A stretch of 64,000 bases of DNA from Ilyomonas limi (GTDB lineage: Bacteria; Bacteroidota; Bacteroidia; Chitinophagales; Chitinophagaceae). The DNA lies in contig NZ_SZQL01000006.1 of assembly GCF_005233845.1 (NCBI RefSeq), positions 62,001-126,000 on the forward strand, in the 5' to 3' direction. Positions 36,146 to 45,657 of this stretch are shown here, one piece after another. The position numbers and the translations under genes are program-made. The notes under the pieces are model-generated. The model made no database searches. It was not told the DNA's origin and was given only the letters and a program-made list of their open reading frames with translations. Position 1 is the first letter of the stretch; every line of letters starts with the position of its first letter.

Positions 36146-36628
36146 AACAATCGTGTTTGAATAAACTGTTTTAAAAATGATTGGTGCTAAAGATAAAGGA
36201 AGAATGGAGTCATATCGTGGCCAGGTATAAAAATGCTTTTACCAAAGACATGCATTCACGCTCTTCAAGCTGTTAGCGGAGCGCACCTGGAAGTAAAGGA
36301 TAAAAAATGGATCCCTGATCCGTTTTTGACAACTATCAAATGTAATTTGAGAATGGAATAATACAGGAGCATTATTTTCATCTTCTGCTCCCGCGCTATC
36401 ACAAACACCCTGAAAAACGTGCGTAGTAAACTGTGTCCAGAAACTCAAACTCATCTAAGCTTTTTCATAAAACGTAGCCTGGCAAAGCTGCTAACACTAC
36501 GCTACCCTTGCAGGTGATAACACTTTGTAACGCGGTGCTTGTAAGAACACCAACAGTGGCAAAATGTAATAAGCAGGACATGCACTCCAATGGACAAACG
36601 GCCGGGCTGATTTATTCCCAATATTTTG

Positions 36629-36636
36629 TATGTTTG
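36629..36636 (+). promoter_or_regulatory. putative -7 box upstream of the peroxiredoxin gene
   Basis: TATGTTTG fits TAnnTTTG, 27 bp before the ATG at 36663. The 36146-36628 stretch otherwise holds no gene that I can support, only a partial repeat (AGAACACCAACAG near 36544). Confidence 0.45.
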
Positions 36637-36662
36637 GGAGTGATTTGTAAAAAACAATTCCT

Positions 36663-37265
36663 ATGTCAAAAAGAAATTACCGCTCCTTCCTTTTAATTTC
36701 CGGGTTTTTACTCTTCCTTACCCAGTATAGTTTTGCCCAATCAGTGATATTGTCAAAGGGTTCAACAGCACCCCTGTTCACCGCAAAGGCCAGCCTGTCG
36801 GGCAATGAATTCGATTTTTCATTAAAAAAAGCCCTTGCCAAAGGACCGGTGGTATTATATTTCTATCCTTCTGCTTACACCGGTGGCTGCGATTTGGAAG
36901 CACATACTTTTGCCGAACTCAAAGACACCTTTACGGCAGCAGGAGCTACCATTATCGGTGTATCAGCAGATGATATTCAGCGATTGAAGTCGTTCTCCGC
37001 TAATCCGGAGTACTGTGCAGGAAAATTCCCGGTGGCTTCCGACCCCGGAGGTGAAATTGCAGCCACGTATGGCTTAGCGTTGAAACCTCCGCAACCTGGC
37101 GTTAAAGATGTACGTGGCGAGCAGGTTACGCACGGCTTCATCCCGCGGACAACATTTGTTATTGATAAAAACGACAAAATTGTAGCTGTCTTTTCATCGG
37201 AAACCGATCATATAGCGCCTGATGAGCATGTAAAAAAATCATTAGCCATTGTAAAGGAACTGTAG
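36663..37265 (+). CDS. exported peroxiredoxin (AhpC/TSA type)
   Basis: A 200-residue peroxiredoxin with an N-terminal signal (MSKRNYRSFLLISGFLLFLTQYSFAQ). The peroxidatic site is YPSAYTGGCDLEAHTFAE, in which Thr and Cys occupy the conserved T-x-x-C positions; a second cysteine occurs in ANPEYCAGKFPVASD and could be the resolving residue. It would reduce hydrogen or organic peroxides in the periplasm with a thioredoxin-like donor. A -7 box lies upstream and a long hairpin downstream. Confidence 0.87.
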   Translation: MSKRNYRSFLLISGFLLFLTQYSFAQSVILSKGSTAPLFTAKASLSGNEFDFSLKKALAKGPVVLYFYPSAYTGGCDLEAHTFAELKDTFTAAGATIIGVSADDIQRLKSFSANPEYCAGKFPVASDPGGEIAATYGLALKPPQPGVKDVRGEQVTHGFIPRTTFVIDKNDKIVAVFSSETDHIAPDEHVKKSLAIVKEL

Positions 37266-37313
37266 TTTTTCTCTTTTCCACAATGTCTCCTATTGCATGA
37301 TATTATCACTATC

Positions 37314-37348
37314 GCTTGGCGTAGTCTCCCGAGGAGACTACGCCAAGC
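37314..37348. repeat. 16-bp perfect hairpin
   Basis: GCTTGGCGTAGTCTCC is followed by a 3-base loop and its exact complement. No T tract follows on either strand, so it looks like a palindromic repeat rather than an intrinsic terminator. It lies 49 bp after the peroxiredoxin gene. Confidence 0.65.
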
Positions 37349-37396
37349 AGAGGACGGTTTTCAATGGTCTAAGTGAGATAATTCGTCCGTGTTCCA

Positions 37397-37796
37397 CAAG
37401 TGTTCGGAAGGCTTTTGTTGTGCTAATTAAGTAAATGAACATTAGAATAGTGATTACTTACATATAGTTCATGTTTGTCACTTTTTCTCCCCGACTTGTC
37501 GGGGCAGGCATTGAAAGAAAAAGTAACCAAAAAGTTCGAGGATAATCCGATAGCTCCGTGCGTATATCTGCCCATTGCCACCACTTACTCGAAGATGGAT
37601 TGCTTTGGATTAGTGAATTGTTTGGCTGCTATGAAATCTTCCGAACACTTGTTGCAAAAATACGAATTACGGCAGCAGATAGTTACCAACTAAACCATCC
37701 ACCAAACAATAGAAATCCATTTTGGAGTAAGTGGCGGGAGGCACGGACGGATGCGCGGAGCATTCATGCTGTCCTTGATTTTTTTGGTTACTTTTT
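37397..37796. repeat. composite inverted-repeat region
   Basis: CAAGTGTTCGGAAG (37397-37410) is exactly complementary to 37638-37651, and a 16-bp pair AAAAAGTAACCAAAAA (37518-37533) is exactly complementary to 37781-37796. A third related half-site (CCTTCCGAGCACT) lies near 37878. Short reading frames here have no recognisable domains. It fills most of the 37266-37939 gap and looks like overlapping dispersed repeats. Confidence 0.6.
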
Positions 37797-37939
37797 GCAT
37801 CAAGGCAAAAAGAAAGATAGAGAGATGATGTTTAAAATCAATGCTCCAATACTTTGCATGCAATCAGTACTCAAAAACCTTCCGAGCACTAATGGTTGCA
37901 AACTATGCAGCGACACACGAACACCTCGCCGTGCAATAA

Positions 37940-38488
37940 TCAATAAAATAGGGGAACGTTTTCAAAAGAACCGTTTGTGATCAATACTGAACCAGGAGTG
38001 CCATATATATTATTAGGATTGCCGGCAGCAATCATCGGTGTAAGCACCCCCGAGAAGTTTCCGCTTATACGTCCGTTAGCATAAGAGGTGATATTAAAAC
38101 TCATACTGTTAGATACAGCATGCACATATTCATTCGTTCCGTTATAATCTGTAATAAACATATCGCCATAAGCACCGGTATATTTGTAATTTCCGGTAGC
38201 TAAACTATCTGTGTAGAAAGTAAAAGTAAATTCTCCTGAACTGCTTACTGCGTCAAGGGAATAATAACCTGCATATTTGCTGCAACCCAATGTATAAAAA
38301 CTGCCATTCCTGTTGTCAGCATCATTCACTGATATGTTTACGGCATTACCATTGATTTCATAGCTCAAAGTGGCAGCACTTCGTTGCGCGCCCGCATTTT
38401 TGGAAGCAAGCATCGCATCAGCAATGGATTCCTTTAAACACGATGATAAAGAAATGGCAATGACTGCTACTATCAAATAAAATTTCAT
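37940..38488 (-). CDS. lipoprotein of unknown function
   Basis: A 182-residue exported lipoprotein. The start at MKFYLIVAVIAISLSSCLKES gives a classic lipobox (LSSC). The mature part is a predicted beta sandwich rich in Tyr, Asn, Ser and Gly, resembling small Bacteroidota lipoproteins such as the DUF6252 type (TLSYEINGNAVNISVNDADN, then EFTFTFYTDSLATGNYKYTG). Function unknown. The frameshifted beta-barrel gene lies 28 bp upstream on the same strand, so the two may form an operon for an outer membrane pair. Confidence 0.65.
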   Translation of the reverse strand: MKFYLIVAVIAISLSSCLKESIADAMLASKNAGAQRSAATLSYEINGNAVNISVNDADNRNGSFYTLGCSKYAGYYSLDAVSSSGEFTFTFYTDSLATGNYKYTGAYGDMFITDYNGTNEYVHAVSNSMSFNITSYANGRISGNFSGVLTPMIAAGNPNNIYGTPGSVLITNGSFENVPLFY

Positions 38489-38515
38489 ACTCAATAATTA
38501 TTAAGTAGTTAGTTG

Positions 38516-39059
38516 CTAATTTTCTGTATCTCTTCTTCCGAAACTAAAAAACTTTGTTACTCCCAGGCTCATCAAATTATTGGAACCGCCATGAGCGATC
38601 ACCGTTTCGTAACGAAGATTTACATCAAACAATGTATTCCAAATGGAGAACAGGTAGCCTGTACCTGCTGCTGCTACTACTCCGTGGTATTTCAAATTTA
38701 CAGTTTCGCCGTTATTATCCGTCAGGGAGGTTACTCCATAAAGGTTAAAGCCAACTTGTGGCTCAACATAAAATCCGGTGCCGGTTCCATTCAACGTGTA
38801 CCTGTATCCGGCTTTTAACGGACACATTATTGTTCCGTCTCTAGTCCCATAACCATCATTTAAGAAAAAGAAATCGGCACCTATTTCCAGCGTAACATCG
38901 CTACCATCTGAAACAGGTACTCCTGTTTTTATAAATGCCCCAAAACCAAGTTTATAATCTTTCGTAATTTTTTCCAACCAGCTTCATTGCACCTAATTGT
39001 GCATTTGCCTGTATTATGAAAAAAGTCAGAAAGAATGTTGTAAGTAATCCTTTGCCCAT
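38516..39059 (-). pseudogene. outer membrane beta-barrel protein, frameshifted
   Basis: From the ATG at 39059, a clear signal peptide (MGKGLLTTFFLTFFIIQANA) runs into QLGAMKLVGKN and then hits a stop within 36 codons. A second frame carries the barrel (DYKLGFGAFIKTGVPVSDGS, then AGYRYTLNGTGTGFYVEPQVGF) and ends in SLGVTKFFSFG at 38516. Removing one base from the A6 run (38968-38973) joins them as LVGKITKDYKLGFG. It is therefore either a pseudogene or a homopolymer error in a gene of about 180 codons. Confidence 0.7.
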
Positions 39060-39241
39060 AGCGATTGTTTAGTTTAAAAGAATCAAATATATTTTTACAG
39101 ATGATGAATAATCACCTTTTATTTTATTACCACAACTACGTTCTTTGAGATGTTATAGAAAAAAGCTGTTTTAAACCATCTATATATTTCAGTGGCATCA
39201 GCAAGCAATCATCTTGTTTGTTTTCACAACGCGATATCAAA

Positions 39242-40519
39242 CTACTCCGCAGTCACCAGATAGTAATTCTTCCTTCCCTTCTGCACAAGAATATATCTGT
39301 TGTGCAATAGCAGATTATTATCAACGATCATTTGTGCATTATCTACTTTCTTTCTGTTCACGCTTACGCCGCCACCTTGCACCATTTTTCTCGCTTCGCC
39401 TTTGCTCGGGAAAATACCTGTTTCCGCAAGAAAACTTACAAGGTCTATACCCGTAGTAATTTTATTTACATCATAAGAATACCTCGTTATACCTTCCATG
39501 CCTTCCAGGTCTTGTATAGAAAGGCTTTCTGCAGGTGCACTTTGATTGGAGAATAGCTTTTCTGTAGTAGCAATTGCCTCGTGATAACCTGCTTCTCCAT
39601 GCACAAAAATGGTGAGTTCTTTGGCTAATGTTTTTTGCAGTATTCTTGAAGCCGCATCTTGCACATGCTGCGCAATCAGCTCCTCAATCGTTTCCTTAGA
39701 CAAAAAAGTAAAAATTTTAATCCACTTCTTTGCATCTTCATCAGCCGCATTTAGCCAAAACTGATAAAAATGATAAGGCGATGTTTTAGTAGCATCCAGC
39801 CATACATTGCCCTTTTCCGTTTTCCCAAACTTACCACCATCGCTTTTAGTAAGCAGTGGACAGGTAAATGCAAAGGCTTCGCCGCCGGTTTTGCGACGTA
39901 TTAGTTCAGTTCCGGTTGTAATGTTTCCCCACTGGTCGCTGCCGCCCATTTGCAGCTTGCAATTGTAGTGTGTATAAAGGTAGTAAAAGTCGTAGCCTTG
40001 TATCAGTTGATAAGAAAACTCGGTAAAGGAAATGCCGCTTTCACCTTCAATACGCTTTCGCACACTCTCTTTTGCCATCATATAATTAACGGTAATGTGC
40101 TTGCCTGTATCGCGAATAAAGTCTAAAAAATTCATGTTTTTAAACCAGTCGTAGTTATTCACCATCATGGCTGCATTGGGCTTCGGCGTGTCGAAGTCAA
40201 GAAATTTTTCCAACTGTTTTCTCACACCATCCTGGTTGCGTTGCAATACTTCGTCAGATAATAAATTGCGCTCTTCGCTTTTGCCGCTCGGGTCGCCCAC
40301 CATGCCGGTTGCACCGCCTACCAAAGCAAATGGTTTGTGACCTGCTTTTTGCAAATGCACTAATAAAATAATGGGCACCAAACTACCAATGTGCAGGCTT
40401 TCTGCAGTAGGATCGAAACCAATATAGCCGGCAGTCAGCCCTTTATTCAACTGTTCTTCGGTACCAGGCATGATATCCTGTATCAGTCCACGCCAGCGAA
40501 GCTCTTCAATTAAGTGCAT
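39242..40519 (-). CDS. tyrS: tyrosyl-tRNA synthetase
   Basis: A 425-residue class I aminoacyl-tRNA synthetase that charges tRNA-Tyr. Signatures: GFDPTAESLHIGSLVP (the HIGH motif as HIGS), the tyrosine pocket QLIQGYDFYYLY and MGGSDQWGNITTG, and KFGKTEKGN as the KMSKS loop. The C-terminal S4-like RNA-binding part starts at SKGEARKMVQGGGVSVN. I place the start at MHLIEELRWRG (40519), because a -7 box covers 40535-40542 and rules out an upstream in-frame TTG. Confidence 0.95.
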   Translation of the reverse strand: MHLIEELRWRGLIQDIMPGTEEQLNKGLTAGYIGFDPTAESLHIGSLVPIILLVHLQKAGHKPFALVGGATGMVGDPSGKSEERNLLSDEVLQRNQDGVRKQLEKFLDFDTPKPNAAMMVNNYDWFKNMNFLDFIRDTGKHITVNYMMAKESVRKRIEGESGISFTEFSYQLIQGYDFYYLYTHYNCKLQMGGSDQWGNITTGTELIRRKTGGEAFAFTCPLLTKSDGGKFGKTEKGNVWLDATKTSPYHFYQFWLNAADEDAKKWIKIFTFLSKETIEELIAQHVQDAASRILQKTLAKELTIFVHGEAGYHEAIATTEKLFSNQSAPAESLSIQDLEGMEGITRYSYDVNKITTGIDLVSFLAETGIFPSKGEARKMVQGGGVSVNRKKVDNAQMIVDNNLLLHNRYILVQKGRKNYYLVTAE

Positions 40520-40534
40520 AATTCTAATTTGGGG

Positions 40535-40542
40535 CAAATGTA
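40535..40542 (-). promoter_or_regulatory. putative -7 box of tyrS
   Basis: On the minus strand TACATTTG matches TAnnTTTG and ends 16 bases before the tyrS ATG, giving a leader of only about 8-10 nt. It supports the start at 40519. Confidence 0.45.
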
Positions 40543-40570
40543 AAAAGGAGTAAAGAAAAGGTATATGCTT

Positions 40571-41110
40571 TTATTTGTTCCGCAATATTTTATAAATGCG
40601 AATGGCACTCATTAATACAATAATAAACAACGCCAAACCAATTAATCCCCACGCAAAAGAGATAGCTTGCTTTACGGTGGCGAGCATAACAATGGCTATT
40701 AAAAAAATAGTAGCCACCTCGTTCCAGATGCGAAGCTGTTGCGATGTGTATTTGAAAATACCTTTTTGTTGTTGCTTAAAAATAATATGCAGTGTAAAAA
40801 AATAAATGTAAAGAAGTATAACAAAGATCAGCTTGACAAATAACCAATCGGGCAGCCCGGTTCCGGGATACAAGTACCATATCCAGGGGCCAAAAATAAT
40901 GGTGAGTATAGCTGACGGAATCGTAATGCCATACCATAACCTTTTCATCATCATCTTAAACTGCTCATGCAGGATTGCCTGCGCCTCGGCCGGTTTATCA
41001 TTTGCTTCGGTATTGTAAATAAAAAGCCTTGGCATATAAAACATACCTGCAAACCAGGTAACTATAAAAATTATATGCAAGGCTTTGATGTAATAATAAT
41101 AGTCGGGCAT
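40571..41110 (-). CDS. hemJ: protoporphyrinogen oxidase HemJ family
   Basis: A 179-residue four-helix membrane protein of the HemJ/UPF0093 family, which oxidises protoporphyrinogen IX to protoporphyrin IX. The first helix IKALHIIFIVTWFAGMFYMPRLF has the conserved haem-ligand histidine and the W-FAG-FY pattern; a second conserved histidine lies in the fourth helix region (FFTLHIIF). hemH, the next enzyme of the pathway, is 41 bp upstream on the same strand, which supports the call. Confidence 0.88.
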   Translation of the reverse strand: MPDYYYYIKALHIIFIVTWFAGMFYMPRLFIYNTEANDKPAEAQAILHEQFKMMMKRLWYGITIPSAILTIIFGPWIWYLYPGTGLPDWLFVKLIFVILLYIYFFTLHIIFKQQQKGIFKYTSQQLRIWNEVATIFLIAIVMLATVKQAISFAWGLIGLALFIIVLMSAIRIYKILRNK

Positions 41111-41151
41111 TAGTAAACTAATAAGAATTTATTCAATCATTTTCATAAGAA

Positions 41152-42198
41152 CTACACCGCTTTCACTATTTCCTCTTCCTTTTCAATCAACTTCACCACG
41201 GCATTCACCCAAAGCGGACTGATATTAAGGCAAGGAATGGTTTCATAACTTTCGCCACCGGCATTTAAAAATATTGCTTTACCACCAATCGCTATTTCTT
41301 CTAACGTCTCCAGACAATCGCTGATGAATGCCGGACACACTACCAGCAGGCGTTTTACCCCTTCTTTCGGCAATTGCTCCAGGCGGGCAGCAGTATAAGG
41401 CTGCAGCCACGGGTCTCTGCCTAAGCGGGATTGAAATGTTTGTTCTACCTTTTCTGCAGGTAAGCCCAGTTCTTTGGCTACCAATTCGGTGGTGGTAAAT
41501 GTTTGATGCCGGTAGCAAAACGGGTGCGCTGCCGAGGGCACATGGCAGCAATCAGCCACTTTCAGACAATGCTTGCCGGTAATATCGCCTTTGTAAATAT
41601 GCCGCTCCGGCACGCCATGATAACTGAAGATAATCTTATCAAAAGGTTGTTCTGTATACGGCTTTATACTCTCGGCTAATGCATGAATATACTGTTCATC
41701 ATTATAAAACGGCGGAATAGTAGTGAGTTTAAATTTATAACCCTTTTTGCGATGCACCTCTTCCATGTATCTCACTGCTGTTTCGTAACTGCTCATGGCA
41801 TAATGCGGATATAAGGGAAAAAGAATGACTTCTTCTAAACCAGGTACCTGTTTTAGCAGGCTTTCATACGCTGCTTCCGGCGTTGGATTGCCATAGCGCA
41901 TGGCTACTTCTACCGGCATGTTGAAGTGTGGCTGCAAAGCGGCTTGCAACTGGTTGGTTAATACAATCAAGGGCGAGCCTTCATCAGTCCAGATGGTTTG
42001 ATATGCGTGTGCCGATTTGGGTGCGCGAAATGGAACAATAATGCAATTGATCAACAAAGCACGTGATAAAAAAGGTATATCAATTACCCGCTCATCCATC
42101 AAAAACTGACGCAGGTATTTACGCACATCCTTCACCTGCGTAGAATCAGGCGAACCAAGATTCATTAAAATAATACCGCGCTTCTTGTCTTGTTGCAT
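41152..42198 (-). CDS. hemH: ferrochelatase
   Basis: A 348-residue ferrochelatase, inserting ferrous iron into protoporphyrin IX. Signatures: RGIILMNLGSPDSTQVKDVRKYL at the N-terminus, the active-site FSYHGVPERHIYKGD (catalytic His), WLQPYTAARLEQL, and CPAFISDCLETLEEI with the conserved Glu. It is full-length. The gene begins a two-gene haem operon with hemJ, and is divergent from truB. Confidence 0.95.
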   Translation of the reverse strand: MQQDKKRGIILMNLGSPDSTQVKDVRKYLRQFLMDERVIDIPFLSRALLINCIIVPFRAPKSAHAYQTIWTDEGSPLIVLTNQLQAALQPHFNMPVEVAMRYGNPTPEAAYESLLKQVPGLEEVILFPLYPHYAMSSYETAVRYMEEVHRKKGYKFKLTTIPPFYNDEQYIHALAESIKPYTEQPFDKIIFSYHGVPERHIYKGDITGKHCLKVADCCHVPSAAHPFCYRHQTFTTTELVAKELGLPAEKVEQTFQSRLGRDPWLQPYTAARLEQLPKEGVKRLLVVCPAFISDCLETLEEIAIGGKAIFLNAGGESYETIPCLNISPLWVNAVVKLIEKEEEIVKAV

Positions 42199-42385
42199 AA
42201 TATGTTATTTAAGTATTGCAGCAGCTTTTTGCAAAAATCTTGTATCATTCAGCCGTTATATTTGCTGCCGGCAAAGTGCTGCAAAGGTATTGTGAGCAGA
42301 CTTACACCATACACCATTTTACAATATTGTGTAAATGGCTTATCTACGAAAAAAATACAGGCATAAGCCGTAAAAAAGTAAACAT

Positions 42386-43153
42386 TTGAAACAAAAACCT
42401 ATCCATCCTGCATTACAATCTTATTTAGATGGCAAAGTGTTGCTGCTGGATAAACCACTGCACTGGACCTCTTTTGATGTAGTAAAAAAGATACGTATTT
42501 TAACCAAAATATCCAAGGTAGGCCACGCCGGTACACTCGATCCTTTGGCAACGGGCCTACTGATTGTATGCACCGGAAAATATACTAAAAAGATAAACGA
42601 GTACATGGGGATGGAAAAAGAATACACCGGCTCCTTTACGCTTGGTGCTACCACACCTACGTACGATCTGGAAAGTGAGCCTCAGAATTTAACCGATCTA
42701 TCACAGCTTTCTTTACAGGAAATACACGATGCACCCATTCATTTCACCGGCGATATTTTGCAGGTGCCACCGATGCATTCTGCCATCAAGCGCGAGGGCA
42801 AGCCGGTATATCTGGCTGCCCGCAAAGGCGAACATGTAGTGTTGGAGCCAAGACCTGTTACCATAAAGGAGTTTGTTATTACAAAAATAGATTTGCCTAA
42901 AGTATATTTTAAAGTGGTGTGCAGCACGGGCACTTACATACGCAGCCTCGCCAACGATTTTGGAAAAGCATTGGGTGTCGGCGCTTATTTAAGCAGTTTA
43001 TGCCGAACACGCATTGGTAATTTTTTGCTCGGAGATGCCTGGAGTATGAATGCTTTTGAAGAAGAGATAAGAAGCCTGATAGAAAAAGAACAGCACTTGC
43101 CTGCAATAGAAAGTAGCGATATTAAAATGGCAGACCAATCCCCAATTGAATAG
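42386..43153 (+). CDS. truB: tRNA pseudouridine synthase B
   Basis: A 255-residue TruB that makes pseudouridine 55 in the T loop of tRNAs. The catalytic aspartate lies in GHAGTLDPLATGLL; LLLDKPLHWTSFDVVKKIR is the conserved first strand and helix, and CSTGTYIRSLANDFG closes the active site. The apparent start is a TTG at 42386 (KQKPIHPALQSYL); no nearby ATG fits. Its 3-prime end overlaps the convergent tamL gene by 32 bp. Confidence 0.93.
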   Translation: MKQKPIHPALQSYLDGKVLLLDKPLHWTSFDVVKKIRILTKISKVGHAGTLDPLATGLLIVCTGKYTKKINEYMGMEKEYTGSFTLGATTPTYDLESEPQNLTDLSQLSLQEIHDAPIHFTGDILQVPPMHSAIKREGKPVYLAARKGEHVVLEPRPVTIKEFVITKIDLPKVYFKVVCSTGTYIRSLANDFGKALGVGAYLSSLCRTRIGNFLLGDAWSMNAFEEEIRSLIEKEQHLPAIESSDIKMADQSPIE

Positions 43154-45578
43154 CAAAGTTGTTGCGGTTGGGTGAAACCACATTGCCATTATCGTCTTTA
43201 CGTTCATACTCATGGTTTTGCCACGTAAAATGGGCAATATCCAGCCAGCCATTATTTTCTCGACGTGCGGGATCTTTTAGTTTAATACCGGCATCTATGC
43301 GTACCAAAAAGTAATTAAAATCAAATCGAAGTCCGGTACCCACGCCAATAGCGATGTCTCTGCCAAGCCTGGAAAGTTTAAATACACTAAGCGGATTGAG
43401 TGAGTCTTTTTTAATATTCCATACATTTCCAATATCGGCGAAGAGCGCGCCGCCCAGTTTCAGCGAACTGAAATCGGCTATTTTATAGCGGTATTCCAGG
43501 TTTGCTTCCAGTTGCATATCGCCGTAGCGGTCGCGAAAAGCATTGTCTTTAGTACCGGCAGTATCGCTCAATAATGAGGAGCCCAAACCCAACTGCCGCA
43601 ACTGCCAGGCACGCATACTGTTGGGCCCGCCGGCAAAAAACTGTTTATAAAATGGCATTGTAGTTCCTACTTTTCCATAGTTATAGCCAATGCCTGCAAA
43701 AGCGCGCATTACAAACGAAGTGCGTGTAAAATTGAATGCTTTTCTATATTCGCCTTCCACTTTTATGTAGCGGTATACTTTGTTTTGCAATGGCTTTATA
43801 AAACCCGTAAGTGCACCGGCCTCTTCTACTGCAAAATGGTAGTAATTGTTTTGCGAAGCATGTTTCAATGGTGTGTAGGCCGATGTGAAAGAAATAATCG
43901 TACTTACAATAGAGCCGGTGTTAAAGGCGGTTCGCAAAAAAGGATTCTCAGCAAACTGTTGCTTTAGCAGGCTCAGCGTATCTAATGAATACAATTCTAC
44001 ATTCGGTACTTTCCATTCCCAATATTTATTTCTTATACGCCAGTCAAAAGACATATTGGTAACGAGCGAACGTAAACGGAAAAAGTTATTTCTTTCCGAA
44101 TACCTGGCACTCATGCTGATTGTTGTTTTTTCGAGGTTTACAAGCTCATTATTTTTTATAAACAAATGCTTGACTGCCGGAATAAGAATGTTGGGAAAAG
44201 TATAAGCATGAGAAAGCGAAGACTGGAATGTTTGCAGGAAAGGATTGTTTTTATCTAAACTCAGCTCTACACCATTCACAAACGAAGTGGTAGCCTGCAC
44301 CGCGCTGTGCCACACATTACGGTTTACATACGTGGCATTTACTGCCAGCCCAAACAGGGTGCCCGTGCTTACAAAATCGCCTCCTGTATTGCGGCTTGCT
44401 TCTAGTGAAATAGTTACATTTTCTTTTTCCGCAGGCACCAGAAAATAATGAAAGTCCACGATGTTGCTGTCTCTGAAAGTAGTGCGCGATTCTACATTTT
44501 GCCAGGCACCGATAGCCGATAAATTGGTGATGGTTTTTGCATACAACCGCTCATGATAAAATTCGTTTTTGTTTAAAAAACTATTGCGTCGCAGGGGTTT
44601 AAAATGAAACAAGCCTTGTGTGCCGTACAGCGTATAAGCACTGTCGTGATACAGCACCGGCGGCGGATTTTTAAGCAGGCTGTCCGGCACCTGCGTATAG
44701 CGTGTTTCGGGATAAAAATAAATATTACCCACGCGATACCTGATGAGTTGTGTAGCATCAATCAAATCAGTAGAGTCGTTGCTTACATCTCTTGTTTTAA
44801 TAGCAACAGAAGCTGTAGGATTTTGAGCCTTTTTCGCTTCGGCTTCTTGTATGGTTTGTGCCTGCTCAAACGGGTCAACCGGCAGTTGCAGCAGCAAAGT
44901 ATTGAAAGTATCTGCTTCTGCATACAGGTTGTCGCGCGAGAGCAGCAGATAACCCCGGTTTTTATATACATTCACCAGACGGTCCAGTTCGTTGCCTATC
45001 AGCGCTTTGGCAAATGGTGATTTGCCCGGCGTTATCAAACTGTTTTTCTGCACTCTTTCCCGCTCGGCTATACGCTGCAATGTACTGTCGCTCAGGTTAT
45101 AACTTAACGAATCTATAATAGTAACTTTTCCAGGATCAACCGTAAAAACAACTATTGCACGCTGTTGGTTTTTAAATGTATCTATATAAAAACTGTCTCT
45201 GAAATGTGTATGATAATAACCCTGCGCATTCAGGTAAGCCCGCATAAAAGTGACAGACTGCGAAATGCTGAAGGTATCGAAGACAGGCGGATTTTTGATA
45301 CGGTAAAACAAGCCAAACCGCTGTGTTTTACGTGAGCGCAGACTGTCATCCAAATATTCGGGCAGGCTTTCTTCCAGCGTTTTTTGGTCTGCCGGCGATA
45401 CGTCTTTCGGTTGTACCTTAATTTTTACATTATACACAAAAGGCGTATCGGTAGGATAATGTTTTACAGAAATCCGGTTGAAAGCAAACAAGAACTTGCT
45501 TTCGGTACATGATGAAAGGAACAACACACCTGCCAGCAGCGCAACTATATATTTCATCATGCCGTATCTAAAGCCCAT
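43122..45578 (-). CDS. tamL: BamA/TamA family outer membrane protein, TamL-type lipoprotein
   Basis: An 818-residue Omp85-family protein. The N-terminus has a signal with a lipobox (LLAGVLFLSSCTES), as in TamL, the Bacteroidota lipoprotein version of TamA. POTRA-like domains follow (SLRSRKTQRFGLFYRIKNPP, FMRAYLNAQGYYHTHF, ELDRLVNVYKNRGYLLL), then a C-terminal 16-strand barrel containing the lid-lock region FFAGGPNSMRAWQLRQLGLG and ending in LGIGLPF. It would insert outer membrane proteins or shuttle lipids together with a TamB-like partner, which is not in the window. The start may be the Met at residue 7 (45560). It is divergent from an rRNA methyltransferase gene. Confidence 0.87.
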   Translation of the reverse strand: MGFRYGMMKYIVALLAGVLFLSSCTESKFLFAFNRISVKHYPTDTPFVYNVKIKVQPKDVSPADQKTLEESLPEYLDDSLRSRKTQRFGLFYRIKNPPVFDTFSISQSVTFMRAYLNAQGYYHTHFRDSFYIDTFKNQQRAIVVFTVDPGKVTIIDSLSYNLSDSTLQRIAERERVQKNSLITPGKSPFAKALIGNELDRLVNVYKNRGYLLLSRDNLYAEADTFNTLLLQLPVDPFEQAQTIQEAEAKKAQNPTASVAIKTRDVSNDSTDLIDATQLIRYRVGNIYFYPETRYTQVPDSLLKNPPPVLYHDSAYTLYGTQGLFHFKPLRRNSFLNKNEFYHERLYAKTITNLSAIGAWQNVESRTTFRDSNIVDFHYFLVPAEKENVTISLEASRNTGGDFVSTGTLFGLAVNATYVNRNVWHSAVQATTSFVNGVELSLDKNNPFLQTFQSSLSHAYTFPNILIPAVKHLFIKNNELVNLEKTTISMSARYSERNNFFRLRSLVTNMSFDWRIRNKYWEWKVPNVELYSLDTLSLLKQQFAENPFLRTAFNTGSIVSTIISFTSAYTPLKHASQNNYYHFAVEEAGALTGFIKPLQNKVYRYIKVEGEYRKAFNFTRTSFVMRAFAGIGYNYGKVGTTMPFYKQFFAGGPNSMRAWQLRQLGLGSSLLSDTAGTKDNAFRDRYGDMQLEANLEYRYKIADFSSLKLGGALFADIGNVWNIKKDSLNPLSVFKLSRLGRDIAIGVGTGLRFDFNYFLVRIDAGIKLKDPARRENNGWLDIAHFTWQNHEYERKDDNGNVVSPNRNNFAIQLGIGLPF

Positions 45579-45657
45579 TGAATAGTTTTATTTTGCGGCC
45601 GCAACATCCTCCTTTTTGTTGTAAGGAATTGTTTTAAAAATACCAGATGGCCGTATC

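Noticed and set aside
36239-36454. Minus-strand ORF of 71 codons
   Set aside because: No recognisable motif, start context or neighbours; the composition fits a chance frame in an intergenic gap.
37475-37980. Two overlapping plus-strand ORFs of 72 and 140 codons
   Set aside because: They run through inverted repeats and have no conserved domain; they look like translated repeat DNA.
43122-43153. truB-tamL overlap as a fusion or frame error
   Set aside because: The genes are convergent and both C-termini look natural; a 32-bp tail overlap is unremarkable.
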